A stretch of 64,000 nucleotides of DNA from Mesorhizobium sp. WSM2240 (GCF_040438645.1 NZ_CP159253.1:4950501-5014500), one strand, 5' to 3'. Positions 7,429 through 16,561 are shown, counted from the first letter of the stretch. Program-made: numbers and translations. Notes: a model not told the origin generated them from the letters alone.

Positions 7429-8613
7429 TCAGCCCGCGCTCGACAACTCGCGCTCCTTCGCCTCGAACACGCGGACGCAGTCGCGGCCGCCTTTCTTGGC
7501 GTCGTAGAGCGCCTCGTCCGCCCTTCGCATGAGGTCGGAGATGCCTTCTCCACCCCGAAGTTCAGCAACTCCGAAGCTTGCGGTGAAGCGCCTGTCATGC
7601 GGCAGGCCGTCGATCGGCAGGCCGGCAAAGGCGCTGCGGGCTCCCTCGGCAAAAAGCCTCGCGCCCGAAAGGTTGGTTCCGGGCAGAGCGACGGCGAATT
7701 CCTCGCCGCCGATGCGGCCGGCTATCTGATGGCCGCCGGTGGCGCTACGCAGAAAGCCCGCAAAGGCTTCGATGACGCGGTCGCCGGCCGCGTGCCCGAA
7801 TGTGTCGTTGACTGCTTTGAAATGGTCGAGGTCCGAAATAACCAGCGTCATCGGCAGACCCGTGCCTACGGCGTCGCGCAGCGCCGCCTCGGCGTGGCGC
7901 TCGAAGCCGCCCCGATTCAGCAACCCCGACAATGCGTCCGTTTCCGATTTCGCCGTGACGTCGGCGAAGATGTCGCGCACCAGTATGACCAGCATCAGCA
8001 AGGCAATGGCCATCGCGAACACGGTTCCCATCGATTGGGAGAACAATGCATAGTTGGTCTTCAGGTAGTCGTGGGCGGTCGCGCCGGTGCCGCCGAATGC
8101 CTGGAACAGAAACGCCTTGCTCAGAAACTGCAAGGCGCTCGCCGACAGCACCGCCATGAATAGATTGTCGAGCGGTCGTCTCGACTTGGCCGACCATACG
8201 ATGCCGACGCCGACCGCCTGCATCAGGAAATAAGGCAACTGGTATAGCAGCATCCGGCTGAATGAATCCCGCGGCATCTCCTGGATCAGATAGCAGGTCG
8301 CGATCGAGGCAACGAAAACTACGCCCATCAGCCGCCATGGCGCGGCGACCTCGTATTTCCGGGCGACGCCGGCGTTGAATACAGCCATGGCTGCGAGCAA
8401 GGCGGCAAAGGACGCGACCACGGCGAGCCGGGATGTTCCGAGCGAGGCGATGGCGAATTCGAGACCGAAATTCGACATTGCCAGCGCAAAGCCGAACGCC
8501 ATCCAGCGCGCCGCGTCGTTCTTCTTGTCGTAGACCGCAACCATGAGAAAAGCGACCGCCAGGAGGGCGGCCACCATCATGTTTATCGCCAGAATAAAAC
8601 CCGCCCCGCTCAT
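7429..8613 (-). CDS. Diguanylate cyclase with seven-helix-like membrane sensor, GGEEF
   Basis: 394 residues. The N-terminal half holds several hydrophobic helices (starting MSGAGFILAINMMVAALLAV). The C-terminal GGDEF domain has LSGLLNRGGF, DLDHFKAVNDTFGH and the active GGEEF at 302-306, so it should make cyclic di-GMP from GTP. The inhibitory RxxD site that normally precedes GGEEF is replaced (Gly and Gln at its ends), so product inhibition is probably lost. Convergent with the ClpP-like gene. A second, related GGDEF gene lies 524 bases upstream beyond a small stress gene. Confidence 0.92.
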   Translation of the reverse strand: MSGAGFILAINMMVAALLAVAFLMVAVYDKKNDAARWMAFGFALAMSNFGLEFAIASLGTSRLAVVASFAALLAAMAVFNAGVARKYEVAAPWRLMGVVFVASIATCYLIQEMPRDSFSRMLLYQLPYFLMQAVGVGIVWSAKSRRPLDNLFMAVLSASALQFLSKAFLFQAFGGTGATAHDYLKTNYALFSQSMGTVFAMAIALLMLVILVRDIFADVTAKSETDALSGLLNRGGFERHAEAALRDAVGTGLPMTLVISDLDHFKAVNDTFGHAAGDRVIEAFAGFLRSATGGHQIAGRIGGEEFAVALPGTNLSGARLFAEGARSAFAGLPIDGLPHDRRFTASFGVAELRGGEGISDLMRRADEALYDAKKGGRDCVRVFEAKERELSSAG

Positions 8614-8751
8614 TTTCGACTGCCCGCTCCGATCGGCGCGGACTCAACCACGATCGAGCCAAAAAGATATTAACGGGGATGAACATTCCGCTGCGTCAGT
8701 CCGGCCGCAAAACGCACGGGCGATTTTGACGCACTGCCTGGCGGGGGGCTT

Positions 8752-8777
8752 GGAACCGCCGGCCCTTAGTCTTCGTT
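8752..8777 (+). promoter_or_regulatory. EcfG-type general stress promoter of the 8805 gene
   Basis: GGAAC (8752-8756), 17 bases, then CGTT (8774-8777) matches the EcfG sigma factor consensus GGAAC-N16/17-CGTT. Transcription would begin about 20 bases before the ATG at 8805. Two more such promoters occur in this window, at 34809-34833 and 53922-53946. Confidence 0.75.
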
Positions 8778-8804
8778 TCGGATGAGCGACACGGAGAGAT
8801 TGAA

Positions 8805-9125
8805 ATGGCCAACACGATCATGCTGACCGACCACGAAGCCATTCGCGACTGGGCCGCCGCCCGCGCCGGCTCGCCGGCCATCGTAGATGTCTCTCCGGAG
8901 GGCGGTACACAGCCGATGCTGCGGATCGTTTTCGGCCAGAATGCCTACGAGGACCAGGACCAGGCCGAACGCCCGGTCAATGCCGGCGGCTACGAACTGG
9001 TCGAGTGGGACGACTGGTTCCGGCTCTTCGAAGAGCACGAACTGGCGCTCATCGTTGCAGAGGACATACCGGGTTTGCGCGACGAATTCCACGAACTGGT
9101 GCGGCGTTTTTCGCCGGGCGACTGA
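8805..9125 (+). CDS. Small acidic cytoplasmic protein, probably general-stress regulated
   Basis: 106 residues, acidic, no signal peptide or membrane helix. Recognisable stretches are LTDHEAIRDWAAARAGSPA, PMLRIVFGQNAYEDQDQ, a WDDWFRLFEEHELAL helix and a C-terminal amphipathic helix. A GAGAG ribosome site precedes the ATG. It is flanked by two GGDEF genes on the opposite strand and has an EcfG-type promoter, so a role in stress survival is inferred. I know no named family. Confidence 0.8.
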   Translation: MANTIMLTDHEAIRDWAAARAGSPAIVDVSPEGGTQPMLRIVFGQNAYEDQDQAERPVNAGGYELVEWDDWFRLFEEHELALIVAEDIPGLRDEFHELVRRFSPGD

Positions 9126-9136
9126 TCCTTGGGCTG

Positions 9137-10327
9137 TCAGGCGTAGCGAACGCCTGCCGGCGCGATCGTCCGTTGTTGCGGGCGCCGATAGGAAATCCGC
9201 ACGCTGTCGCGGCCGTTCCTCTTGGCCTGGTAGAGCGCTTCGTCGGCCTGGCGCAGAAGCGCCGAGAGTTCTTCCTCGCCCACAGCGACGCCGAAGCTTG
9301 CGGTGACCCTTGCACTCGCCGGCAGCCCGCTTGAGCCGTGCTGCGAAAACGAGGTTCTGACGTCTTCGGCAAACATGCGCGCAGCCGTCAGGTCGCCTGG
9401 AAACAGGATCGCAAATTCCTCGCCGCCAAGCCGGCCCAGGATTGCGCTTTTTCTAGCCTTGGAACGCAACTGCGCCGCAAAGGCCGCAATCACCTGATCG
9501 CCGACAGCATGGCCGAATGTGTCATTTACCGCCTTGAAATGATCGAGGTCGGCGATCACCAGCGCGGCCGGCACGCCGCTGTCATGCGACCGCTTCAGCA
9601 TAGCGGTCGCCCGTTCCTCGAAGCCGCGCCGGTTGAGCAGCCCCGACAGCGGATCGGTATGCGATTCCGCCTTGAGTCCCTTGAGGATGTCGAGCGCTGC
9701 TGCGGTGAACAGGCTGAGCGCGATGACAAGCGACAGAAGCGCGTGCGACAGAAGCGAGGTTGTCCAGTAGAGGGAATCCTGAAGTCCCTCATAGGTGTTG
9801 AAAGGCCCATTGATTTTCAAAGCTATGATCGTGCGCACGAAGAAATTCAGCGCGGCAAGCAGCGACAGCACGAAGAGAATCGATTCCGTCGGGCCGTTTC
9901 GTCGAACCGTGCGCAATTCGGCTGCAACGACAAGGCTGATGCCGCCGAAAGCGAAATTGATTGCGTAGATCCGCCATGTGAGTTCGGGCCGGACGAACAG
10001 GAACCAGCAAAAGGCGATCATGCCGCCGAGGCCCAGAATACCGAGCGCGGCATACGGCACCCGCCTGCCATAGCGCGCCACGACGGCGCCGGCGAGGCAG
10101 GTAGCGGCAAGCGTGAAACACAGGTTGGAGAGCAGCTTGGTCAGTTCCTGCCCGACCGGCAGGATGAAATACTGCAGCAGGAAACCGACCGCGGAGGCGG
10201 AATATGCCGACGCCAGCACCGCCAGATAAAGCCTGAGCCGCTGATGAAGCCACAGCGCCAGGAACGCCGATGCGAGAACAAGGGCGATCCCAGGATTAAG
10301 CAGCGCTATGATTAGGCGAGTGTCCAA
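9137..10327 (-). CDS. Second membrane diguanylate cyclase, GGEEF
   Basis: 396 residues with a multi-helix N-terminal membrane half and a C-terminal GGDEF domain: LSGLLNRRGF, DLDHFKAVNDTFGHAVGD and GGEEF at 301-305. The RxxD inhibitory site reads R-K-S-A, with the Asp missing. The catalytic domain is clearly similar to that of the 7429-8613 protein, suggesting an old tandem duplication. The start is a TTG with AGGGA five bases before it; no ATG is available near the first helix. Confidence 0.9.
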   Translation of the reverse strand: MDTRLIIALLNPGIALVLASAFLALWLHQRLRLYLAVLASAYSASAVGFLLQYFILPVGQELTKLLSNLCFTLAATCLAGAVVARYGRRVPYAALGILGLGGMIAFCWFLFVRPELTWRIYAINFAFGGISLVVAAELRTVRRNGPTESILFVLSLLAALNFFVRTIIALKINGPFNTYEGLQDSLYWTTSLLSHALLSLVIALSLFTAAALDILKGLKAESHTDPLSGLLNRRGFEERATAMLKRSHDSGVPAALVIADLDHFKAVNDTFGHAVGDQVIAAFAAQLRSKARKSAILGRLGGEEFAILFPGDLTAARMFAEDVRTSFSQHGSSGLPASARVTASFGVAVGEEELSALLRQADEALYQAKRNGRDSVRISYRRPQQRTIAPAGVRYA

Positions 10328-10446
10328 CCGCTTCCCTGCCCGTCTTCCCTTGCGGAATGTCTAGCGGCAAGGCGCAAACAAGCGGTTAAGCCCAAGCTGC
10401 GAAACGGAAAATCCGCCCCGCAGGCCGGGCGATCATCAGAGCACGT

Positions 10447-11856
10447 CTATTTCCACTCGCGAATGTCGACGAAATGCCCGGCGATAGCCGCCGCCGCCGC
10501 CATGGCCGGCGAGACCAGGTGAGTACGGCCCTTGAAACCCTGGCGTCCCTCGAAATTGCGGTTCGAGGTCGAAGCGCAGCGTTCGTGCGGCTTCAACCTG
10601 TCGTCGTTCATCGCCAGGCACATCGAGCAGCCCGGCTCACGCCAGTCGAAACCGGCGGCGATGAAGATCTTGTCCAGCCCCTCGGCCTCGGCCTGTTCCT
10701 TGACCAGTCCCGATCCCGGCACGATCATCGCGTTGACGCGCGGATTGACCGTCTTGCCCTCGACGACCTTCGCCACCTCGCGCAGATCCTCGATGCGACC
10801 ATTGGTGCAGGAGCCGATGAAGACACGGTCGAGTTCGATATCGGTTATCCTGGTACCGGCCGTCAGACCCATATAGTCCAGCGCCCGCTGCTTCGAGGTG
10901 CGCTTGTTCTCGTCGGCGATTTCCGCCGGATCTGGCACGACGCCCTGGACCGAGACGACATCCTCCGGCGACGAACCCCATGACACGATCGGCGGCAAAT
11001 TGGCAGCGTCGAGCACCACCACCTTGTCAAAATGCGCGCCCTCGTCGGATTTCAGCGTCTTCCAGTATTCGAGCGCCATGTCCCATGCCTTGCCTTTAGG
11101 CGCGCGCGGCTTGTCCTTGACATAGGCGTAGGTAGTCTCGTCCGGCGCGATCAGGCCAGCGCGGGCGCCGCCTTCGATCGACATGTTGCAGATCGTCATG
11201 CGCCCTTCCATCGACAGCGCGCGGATCGCCTCGCCGGCATATTCGATGACGTAGCCGGTGCCGCCGGCCGTGCCGATCTCGCCGATGATGGCGAGGATGA
11301 TGTCCTTGGCGGTGACGCCGGCGGGCAATTCCCCGTCGACCCGCACCAGCATGTTCTTGGCCTTGCGCTGGATCAGCGTCTGGGTGGCCAGAACGTGCTC
11401 GACTTCCGACGTGCCGATGCCGTGCGCCAGCGCGCCGAAGGCGCCGTGCGTCGAGGTGTGGCTGTCGCCGCAAACGATGGTCATGCCCGGCAGCGTGAAG
11501 CCCTGCTCCGGGCCGACGATGTGAACGATGCCCTGGCGGCGATCCTTCTCAGAATAGTATTCGACGCCGAAATCGGCGGCGTTCTTCGCCAGCGCCTCGA
11601 CCTGAATGCGACTTTCCTCATTCTTGATTCCGAGTTTGCGGTCGGGCGAGGTCGGCACGTTGTGGTCGACCACGGCGAGCGTCTTTTCCGGATGCCGTAC
11701 ATTGCGGCCGGTCATGCGCAGCCCTTCGAAGGCCTGCGGGCTGGTCACCTCGTGCACAAGATGACGGTCGATGTAGAGCAGGCAGGTGCCGTCGTTCTGG
11801 CGGTCGACGACATGGTCGTCGAATATCTTGTCGTAGAGGGTGCGCGGTGCGCTCAT
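10447..11856 (-). CDS. leuC: 3-isopropylmalate dehydratase large subunit LeuC
   Basis: 469 residues, normal length. It isomerises 2- to 3-isopropylmalate in leucine synthesis together with LeuD, which is not in this window. The [4Fe-4S] ligands are the Cys in IGSCTNGR and the pair in GCSMC (410 and 413). [20 protein letters not shown] near the middle is typical of the aconitase family. A 38-codon ORF and a candidate promoter lie upstream. The ATG at 11856 has only a weak ribosome site. Confidence 0.97.
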   Translation of the reverse strand: MSAPRTLYDKIFDDHVVDRQNDGTCLLYIDRHLVHEVTSPQAFEGLRMTGRNVRHPEKTLAVVDHNVPTSPDRKLGIKNEESRIQVEALAKNAADFGVEYYSEKDRRQGIVHIVGPEQGFTLPGMTIVCGDSHTSTHGAFGALAHGIGTSEVEHVLATQTLIQRKAKNMLVRVDGELPAGVTAKDIILAIIGEIGTAGGTGYVIEYAGEAIRALSMEGRMTICNMSIEGGARAGLIAPDETTYAYVKDKPRAPKGKAWDMALEYWKTLKSDEGAHFDKVVVLDAANLPPIVSWGSSPEDVVSVQGVVPDPAEIADENKRTSKQRALDYMGLTAGTRITDIELDRVFIGSCTNGRIEDLREVAKVVEGKTVNPRVNAMIVPGSGLVKEQAEAEGLDKIFIAAGFDWREPGCSMCLAMNDDRLKPHERCASTSNRNFEGRQGFKGRTHLVSPAMAAAAAIAGHFVDIREWK

Positions 11857-11931
11857 TTGCGTAAATCCGTCGATGAGGAAGAGATAAAGGACTTCAGCCG
11901 AAGCCGTAAGCCGCCGGCCCGAGTGACAGGC

Positions 11932-12048
11932 TCAGATAAGTCGGCTGGTTAGTGCGCCGGAAATCCGCGCAAAGAACCGTGCAGGCAGGCGCTTCTTGTC
12001 CTGCAGCACGAAACCCTTGTAGGCCGGATTTCCGAACAGTTCTTCCAT
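11932..12048 (-). CDS. 38-residue conserved-looking small ORF upstream of leuC
   Basis: ATG (12048) to TGA gives MEELFGNPAYKGFVLQDKKR followed by a basic amphipathic C-terminus (LPARFFARISGALTSRLI). Codon choice is like the neighbouring genes, with G/C mostly in the third position. It is on the leuC strand, 75 bases upstream of leuC. A promoter-like pair at 12083-12055 would start transcription almost at its ATG, so the mRNA may be leaderless. It is not Leu-rich in runs, so it is not a classical leucine attenuator. It could also be a fragment of a lost gene. Confidence 0.45.
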   Translation of the reverse strand: MEELFGNPAYKGFVLQDKKRLPARFFARISGALTSRLI

Positions 12049-12054
12049 GCGGCG

Positions 12055-12083
12055 CTCTTATCAATGTTTTGGGAGTTGGGCAA
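12055..12083 (-). promoter_or_regulatory. Candidate promoter for the 38-aa ORF and leuC
   Basis: On the minus strand TTGCCC (12083-12078), 17 bases, TAAGAG (12060-12055). The expected start site coincides with the ATG of the small ORF. The match is moderate and the call is inference. Confidence 0.4.
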
Positions 12084-12133
12084 TTGCCTCCGCCGGCAGC
12101 GAAACACTGCGATCCCCTACACTGCGCCCAGAG

Positions 12134-12709
12134 TTACCGATCCGATGGCTGCGCATGCGAGGGATCATCCGGCTTGGGCTCGACCGTCCGCTGGGCTTTG
12201 TCGCCCCCTGCCGAATTGTTGAAATCCGGACCTTTGTTCAGGTCGAGCCGGGTCTCGAGTGTTTGCAGCAATCCCAGGACGATCAAGGCCAGCACAGTGC
12301 CGAAGGCGGCGATCTGCCAAAGGCCAAGCCCGGCGGCGAGACCGATGGCGCCGGCCAGCCACATTCCGGCGCCGGTCGTCAGTCCGTGCACCTCGCCGCG
12401 CGCAAACAGGATCGTTCCGGCAGCGAGGAAGGCCACTCCTGCGGTCACCGCCTCGACCACGCGGATCGGGTCGAGCCGGACCGCATCGTCAACGAACATC
12501 GGCGCATTGACGATCTCGATGGTCAGAATGGCGAAGGTCGCTGAGGCGACGCAAACGAGAATATGCGTTCGCAAGCCCGCGGGACGATTGCGCCATTCGC
12601 GCTCGAAGCCGATCGCTGCGCCGAAGATCGTTGCCAGAAGCAGCCTGGCGGCTATTACCGGAAATCCCGTGAATGTACGGTGGCCGAATTCTTCCAGAAG
12701 CTGTTCCAT
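12134..12709 (-). CDS. MgtC/SapB family membrane protein
   Basis: 191 residues. After a short amphipathic start there are about four membrane helices carrying the family pattern: RLLLATIFGAAIGFEREWRN, GLRTHILVCVASA, VTAGVAFLAAGTILF and TTGAGMWLAGAIGLAAGLGL. MgtC proteins modulate ATP synthase and growth under low magnesium or inside hosts. The C-terminal tail is polar and unconserved. The ATG at 12709 is preceded by GAGGG. Single gene, same direction as leuC. Confidence 0.9.
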   Translation of the reverse strand: MEQLLEEFGHRTFTGFPVIAARLLLATIFGAAIGFEREWRNRPAGLRTHILVCVASATFAILTIEIVNAPMFVDDAVRLDPIRVVEAVTAGVAFLAAGTILFARGEVHGLTTGAGMWLAGAIGLAAGLGLWQIAAFGTVLALIVLGLLQTLETRLDLNKGPDFNNSAGGDKAQRTVEPKPDDPSHAQPSDR

Positions 12710-12771
12710 AAAACCCTCGAGCGACACGGCAGTAACGTGCCGGCTGGAAGGCGGTTCCGGAGGGCGGTTGG

Positions 12772-13407
12772 CTACAGGATCTCGAATACGAACGCCTGCA
12801 CCAGCACTTCGGGCTCGGCCACGGCGAAGGCGCGGAACGATGGGCTCTCCTCGACCTGCCGCCAGCGGTGCGCCTGCTCCAACACCGCGAATTGCTCGCG
12901 AAATTTTCCGCCCAGCAGAACCGTGTCGCGAACGGTGAAGATCGCATGGCCGCCGGGCCGGGTTATGCGCACCAGTTCGTCGAGGCTCGAAGCCGGGGCA
13001 TGGCCTTCGGTGAAGACGCCGGTCGAAAAGAACGCGGCGAAATGGTCGTCCGGCCAAGGCAGCATCTCGCCGAGCGTGGCACGCCGAAGTTCTCGATACG
13101 CGCCGCGCGCGGCGGCGAGAGCCAACATCTCTTCGGAAAGATCGAGACCATCGATTTGGTTGTAGCCCAGCGCCCGCAGATAGGGACCGGACAGGCCGGT
13201 GCCGCAGCCGGCATCGAGCAGCGCGTCAGCGTCCCTGCCGACATAGCGCGCGACCCAGCTTGTGATCATGAAGGGCAGGCAATAGCCGGAGGCCGCGGTC
13301 TCGCGATCGTAGGCATTCGACCAGGCTGCATAGGCTTGCGCCAGTTCGTCCGCAGTCCGCGCCGTATAGACCTGCTCGAGCGCCGATTTGTCGCGATTGG
13401 CAGTCAT
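12772..13407 (-). CDS. Class I SAM-dependent methyltransferase (type 11)
   Basis: 211 residues, soluble. SAM motif I is LLDAGCGTGLSGPYL near residue 65, motif II begins GLDLSEEML, and the post-motif RITRPGGHAIFTV is present. The ATG overlaps the stop of the ABC permease gene (ATGA), so it is translated from the transporter mRNA. The substrate is unknown; WBSCR27-like methyltransferases look most similar. Confidence 0.85.
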   Translation of the reverse strand: MTANRDKSALEQVYTARTADELAQAYAAWSNAYDRETAASGYCLPFMITSWVARYVGRDADALLDAGCGTGLSGPYLRALGYNQIDGLDLSEEMLALAAARGAYRELRRATLGEMLPWPDDHFAAFFSTGVFTEGHAPASSLDELVRITRPGGHAIFTVRDTVLLGGKFREQFAVLEQAHRWRQVEESPSFRAFAVAEPEVLVQAFVFEIL

Positions 13408-14213
13408 GCCATGCGTCCCCTTCGCAGGCGCTGTTCCAGCCCCCTCAGCCCGAGCGACAGGCCGACCGTCAGCACCAGATAAATATAGGCCACTATGGAG
13501 TAGGTCTCGAAAAAGCGGAACGAGCCGGAAGCATAGACCTTCCCCATCTGGGTGATGTCGGCGACGCCAAGCACGGAAACCAGCGAGCTGTCCTTGACCA
13601 TGGCGATGAAATCATTGCCGTAGGGCGGCAGGATGGTGCGGAACGCCTGCGGCCAGATGATGTGGCGGAAGCGCCGGTAGCGCGACAGGCCAAGCGCCTT
13701 GGCTGCCTCGATCTGACCTGTGTCGACGGCCTGGATGCCGGCCCTGAATATCTCCGCGATGAAGGACGAATAGGCGATGGTGAGCGCGATGATCGCGCGC
13801 CACATCAAGGAAACGTCGCGCACCTGCATGGGCTCGGTTATCCCGGCGGCCTGCAGCGGATAGGAAATCCAGTTCCACAGCACGACGAAGGCAGGCGCGC
13901 CAACGAAGGCGATCCAGAACAAGAGGACCAGGATCGGAATGCCGCGGACGATCTCGACATAGAAGCGCGCGGCCTGACGCAGCCAGACCGAACCGGACAG
14001 GCCGAGAAGCGCGATTGCGAGGCCGAGCGCGGAAGCCAGCGTATAGCCGACCAGCGTGACGAAAACGGTTACGCCGATGCCCTTGGCGACGATGGAAAAC
14101 ACCTGCGAATAGAGATCGCTGGCCGCGATGAACAGCGCCGCCGCGACGGCAAGCGCCCCGGCGGCGGCCAGCCACCAGGGGAATTCCTTCTCAGGCTTGG
14201 CGGAAGGGGGCAT
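13404..14213 (-). CDS. Amino-acid ABC transporter permease (HisM/GlnP type)
   Basis: 269 residues with an N-terminal extra helix and about five transport helices. The coupling EAA loop reads EAAKALGLSRYRRFRHIIWP near residues 185-205 and is followed by LPPYGNDFIAMVKDSSL, the polar amino acid transporter signature. The binding protein gene lies just upstream. No ATP-binding subunit or second permease is in the operon, so it must borrow an ATPase encoded elsewhere or have lost it. Confidence 0.92.
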   Translation of the reverse strand: MPPSAKPEKEFPWWLAAAGALAVAAALFIAASDLYSQVFSIVAKGIGVTVFVTLVGYTLASALGLAIALLGLSGSVWLRQAARFYVEIVRGIPILVLLFWIAFVGAPAFVVLWNWISYPLQAAGITEPMQVRDVSLMWRAIIALTIAYSSFIAEIFRAGIQAVDTGQIEAAKALGLSRYRRFRHIIWPQAFRTILPPYGNDFIAMVKDSSLVSVLGVADITQMGKVYASGSFRFFETYSIVAYIYLVLTVGLSLGLRGLEQRLRRGRMA

Positions 14214-14295
14214 CAGTCAGGGCTGCGCGGTACGGCGCGCGCAACCGTTGCGAGTCGGCAAATCCGGGAAGCCAAGCATCCTCGATAGGCCGGGC

Positions 14296-15090
14296 TTACT
14301 GCCCCATCTTGTAGTCGAGGAACCACTTCTTGTTGAGGGCATCGATGGTGCCGTCGGCCTTCATAGACGCTATGGCGGCATTGACCGGCGCAACGAGGTC
14401 GGAACCCTTGGCGAAGATGAAGCCGAAATCCTCGGTGCCGAGCGGGCCGCTGATCACCTTGAGCTTACCCTCCGACGCTTCGACATAGCCGTTCGCCGCG
14501 ACGCCGTCGGTCAGCACCAGATCGACGTCGCCCGATTTCAACGCCTGCACGGAAGCGCCGAAGGTCTCGAACAGCTTGATGCGCGGGTTCTGCTCATCGC
14601 CGTCGAGCACCTCGTAGACCGCGACATAGAACGGCGTCGTGCCGGCTTGCGTGGCGATCAGGCCGTCGGTCATCGCGGCGAAGCTTTTGGGGTCGGTGAA
14701 GCGGTTCTCGTCGGCGCGAACCAGCATGCGCATTTCCGAGCGCATATAGGGGTCCGAGAAGTCGACCTTCTCCTTGCGATCGTCCTTGATGGTGATGCCG
14801 GTCATGCCGATCTGGTACTGGCCGTCGGAGACCGCCTGGATCATCGCGTCCCACGAGGTGTTCTGGTACTCGACCTTGAAATTCAGCCGCTTGGCGATCT
14901 CGTTCATCGCGTCATATTCCCAGCCGATCTGCTCTCCGGTCTTGGGATCGACGAACTGCAGCGGCGGATAGGCGTTCTCGGTGACAACAACAACATTCTT
15001 CCCACCGAGATCGGGCAGCGCCTGAGCGAAAGCCAAAGCCGGCATCAGAAGCACAGCCAGCAATCCGGCCAGAGAAATTTTTGAAGTCAT
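14296..15090 (-). CDS. Periplasmic amino-acid binding protein (family 3)
   Basis: 264 residues. A signal peptide ([16 protein letters not shown]) is followed by a type II periplasmic binding fold: [50 protein letters not shown] segment and a [10 protein letters not shown] hinge region. It delivers a polar amino acid to the permease 82 bases downstream. The ligand cannot be assigned from sequence. Confidence 0.92.
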   Translation of the reverse strand: MTSKISLAGLLAVLLMPALAFAQALPDLGGKNVVVVTENAYPPLQFVDPKTGEQIGWEYDAMNEIAKRLNFKVEYQNTSWDAMIQAVSDGQYQIGMTGITIKDDRKEKVDFSDPYMRSEMRMLVRADENRFTDPKSFAAMTDGLIATQAGTTPFYVAVYEVLDGDEQNPRIKLFETFGASVQALKSGDVDLVLTDGVAANGYVEASEGKLKVISGPLGTEDFGFIFAKGSDLVAPVNAAIASMKADGTIDALNKKWFLDYKMGQ

Positions 15091-15171
15091 GTTTCGCTCC
15101 CAAGCTTTGCGGAAACAGAATGGTCCGGCGAGTTTAGCCGCCGTCCAGCGGCAAACAAGCCATGCAGCCTG

Positions 15172-15695
15172 CTATTTTGCTGGACGGCGCAGGTCCAGAG
15201 CCAGCAATTCTTCATCAAAAAAGCGGCCGTCCACGCATAACGCATCCCGCTCGAGACCGTAGGACTGAAAACCGAGCGAGCGATAGAGCCGGCGCGCGGC
15301 GGTGTTTTCGGCTGTCACGGTGCATTGAAGCATCACGCCCAGCGCTTGCGCATGGGTAATGATCCTTTCGACGAGCTTTCGCCCCAGTCTGGCCGCACGC
15401 CAATCGGGCGCGACATAGACCGCCACCATCGTGCCCTTGTGCCTGGTCTTCTCGCGGGTGTTCTGGATATAGGTCGCCGTGCCGACGAGCCTTTCCCCGG
15501 CGAACGCACCAAACGAACGCTGGGGGCGGCCGGCACGGCGCGCCTGATCATCTCTTCATCAGACAGCGCTTCCTCGTCCGAGATGCTCGCTCCGAAAGAC
15601 AGCGGGCTGTCGCGCAGAGCCTCCAGCCTCAGCGCGCAATACTGACCGGCATCGGTTTCGACCAGCGGCCTGATAAGGATATCGGAAGACAGCAT
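15172..15695 (-). pseudogene. GNAT acetyltransferase broken by a one-base frameshift
   Basis: From the ATG at 15695 the frame reads MLSSDILIRPLVETDAGQYC up to RRAVPAAPS. The family then continues in another frame as RPQRSFGAFAGERLVG, VAVYVAPDWRAARLGRKLVE (acetyl-CoA loop) and NTAARRLYRSLGFQSYG (motif B). The full span is 524 bases, one short of 175 codons, so a single base is missing around 15523-15542 in a C/G-rich run. With that base it would be a normal 174-residue GNAT enzyme. It starts 11 bases after the methyltransferase gene. Genuine mutation or sequencing error cannot be separated here. Confidence 0.8.
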
Positions 15696-15706
15696 GATCA
15701 GGCCGA

Positions 15707-16522
15707 TTACCGCTTCGTCGCACCGATCGAAAACGACATCGGGATCTTCGGCATGCCTTCGGGAAGCACGAACTGATCCTCTCCCGCCTCCACCACGAAG
15801 GGAAACGCCTTCCAGACGACGATCTCGTGCTCGTGCAGAAAGTCGATCGACAGCCCGGCCGCGATCAGCGCGTTGACGATGTCGGAGAGCGGGTGGATCC
15901 ATTCATAGCAGCGCGTGTTCGTCAGCGCCCGCGCGTCGCCCGTATAGGTCTGTGCCTCGTCGAATACCAGCGGCTCCGCCACTGGCGTGCGCCAACCGAA
16001 TTCCAGTTCCAGCCTGCCTTCACGCGCCTCGAACTGGTTCATCGCCGGATGCCCCTCCAGCAGATAGAGTTTGCCGTTGGGCCGTAGCAGCGCCGCCACG
16101 ACCCTGGCCCAGGCAAAGATGTCGTCGAGCCAGTTTATCGCGCCCCAGGTGACGAACACCATGTCGTAGGTCTGGCCGAGCGCCTCGGCGGCATCGAACA
16201 CCGACGCCTCGACAAAGCGGACATCGGCTCCGGCATTGGCGGCGAACCCGCGCGCCGCCTCGATCGCTTTCGGCGAAAAGTCGAGACCGGTCGCGCTCTT
16301 CGCGCCCAGATGCTTCAGGCTGATCGTGTCGAGGCCGATATGGCACTGCAAGTGGACAATATCCTTGCCGGAGATGTCGCCGATCTCGCCGGCTTCCAGA
16401 GCGTGCAGCGAGGAGCCTCCGGCCAGCACCTTGGCTATTCGGTAGCTGCCGGTGGTGTCGCTCGAATGCAGTTCGGCGCGATTGTCCCAGTTACGCAAAT
16501 TAGCGGCTGAAAACTCGTTCAT
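15707..16522 (-). CDS. Class I SAM-dependent methyltransferase
   Basis: 271 residues. Motif I is unusual, IVHLQCHIGLDTISL near residue 60 with Cys-His in place of the Gly-rich loop, followed by TGLDFSPKAIEAAR and the late LLRPNGKLYLLEGHP. This form is seen in a subgroup of uncharacterised bacterial methyltransferases. The ATG at 16522 follows GGGGGAG; an upstream TTG has none. The ribosome site lies just beyond the T-run of the rplS terminator, so read-through from rplS or a weak local promoter must drive it. Substrate unknown. Confidence 0.85.
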   Translation of the reverse strand: MNEFSAANLRNWDNRAELHSSDTTGSYRIAKVLAGGSSLHALEAGEIGDISGKDIVHLQCHIGLDTISLKHLGAKSATGLDFSPKAIEAARGFAANAGADVRFVEASVFDAAEALGQTYDMVFVTWGAINWLDDIFAWARVVAALLRPNGKLYLLEGHPAMNQFEAREGRLELEFGWRTPVAEPLVFDEAQTYTGDARALTNTRCYEWIHPLSDIVNALIAAGLSIDFLHEHEIVVWKAFPFVVEAGEDQFVLPEGMPKIPMSFSIGATKR

Positions 16523-16535
16523 CTTCTCCCCCAAC

Positions 16536-16561
16536 AAAAAAGGCGGCCGAAGCCGCCTTTG
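16536..16561 (-). terminator. rplS intrinsic terminator with UUCG loop
   Basis: On the minus strand AAAGGCGGC-TTCG-GCCGCCTTT followed by more T, a textbook stem with the very stable UUCG tetraloop. It lies 17 bases after the rplS stop. Confidence 0.85.

Noticed and set aside
9137..10327. ATG-initiated alternative for the second GGDEF gene
   Set aside because: No in-frame ATG exists before the first membrane helix is lost; the TTG with AGGGA is the better start.
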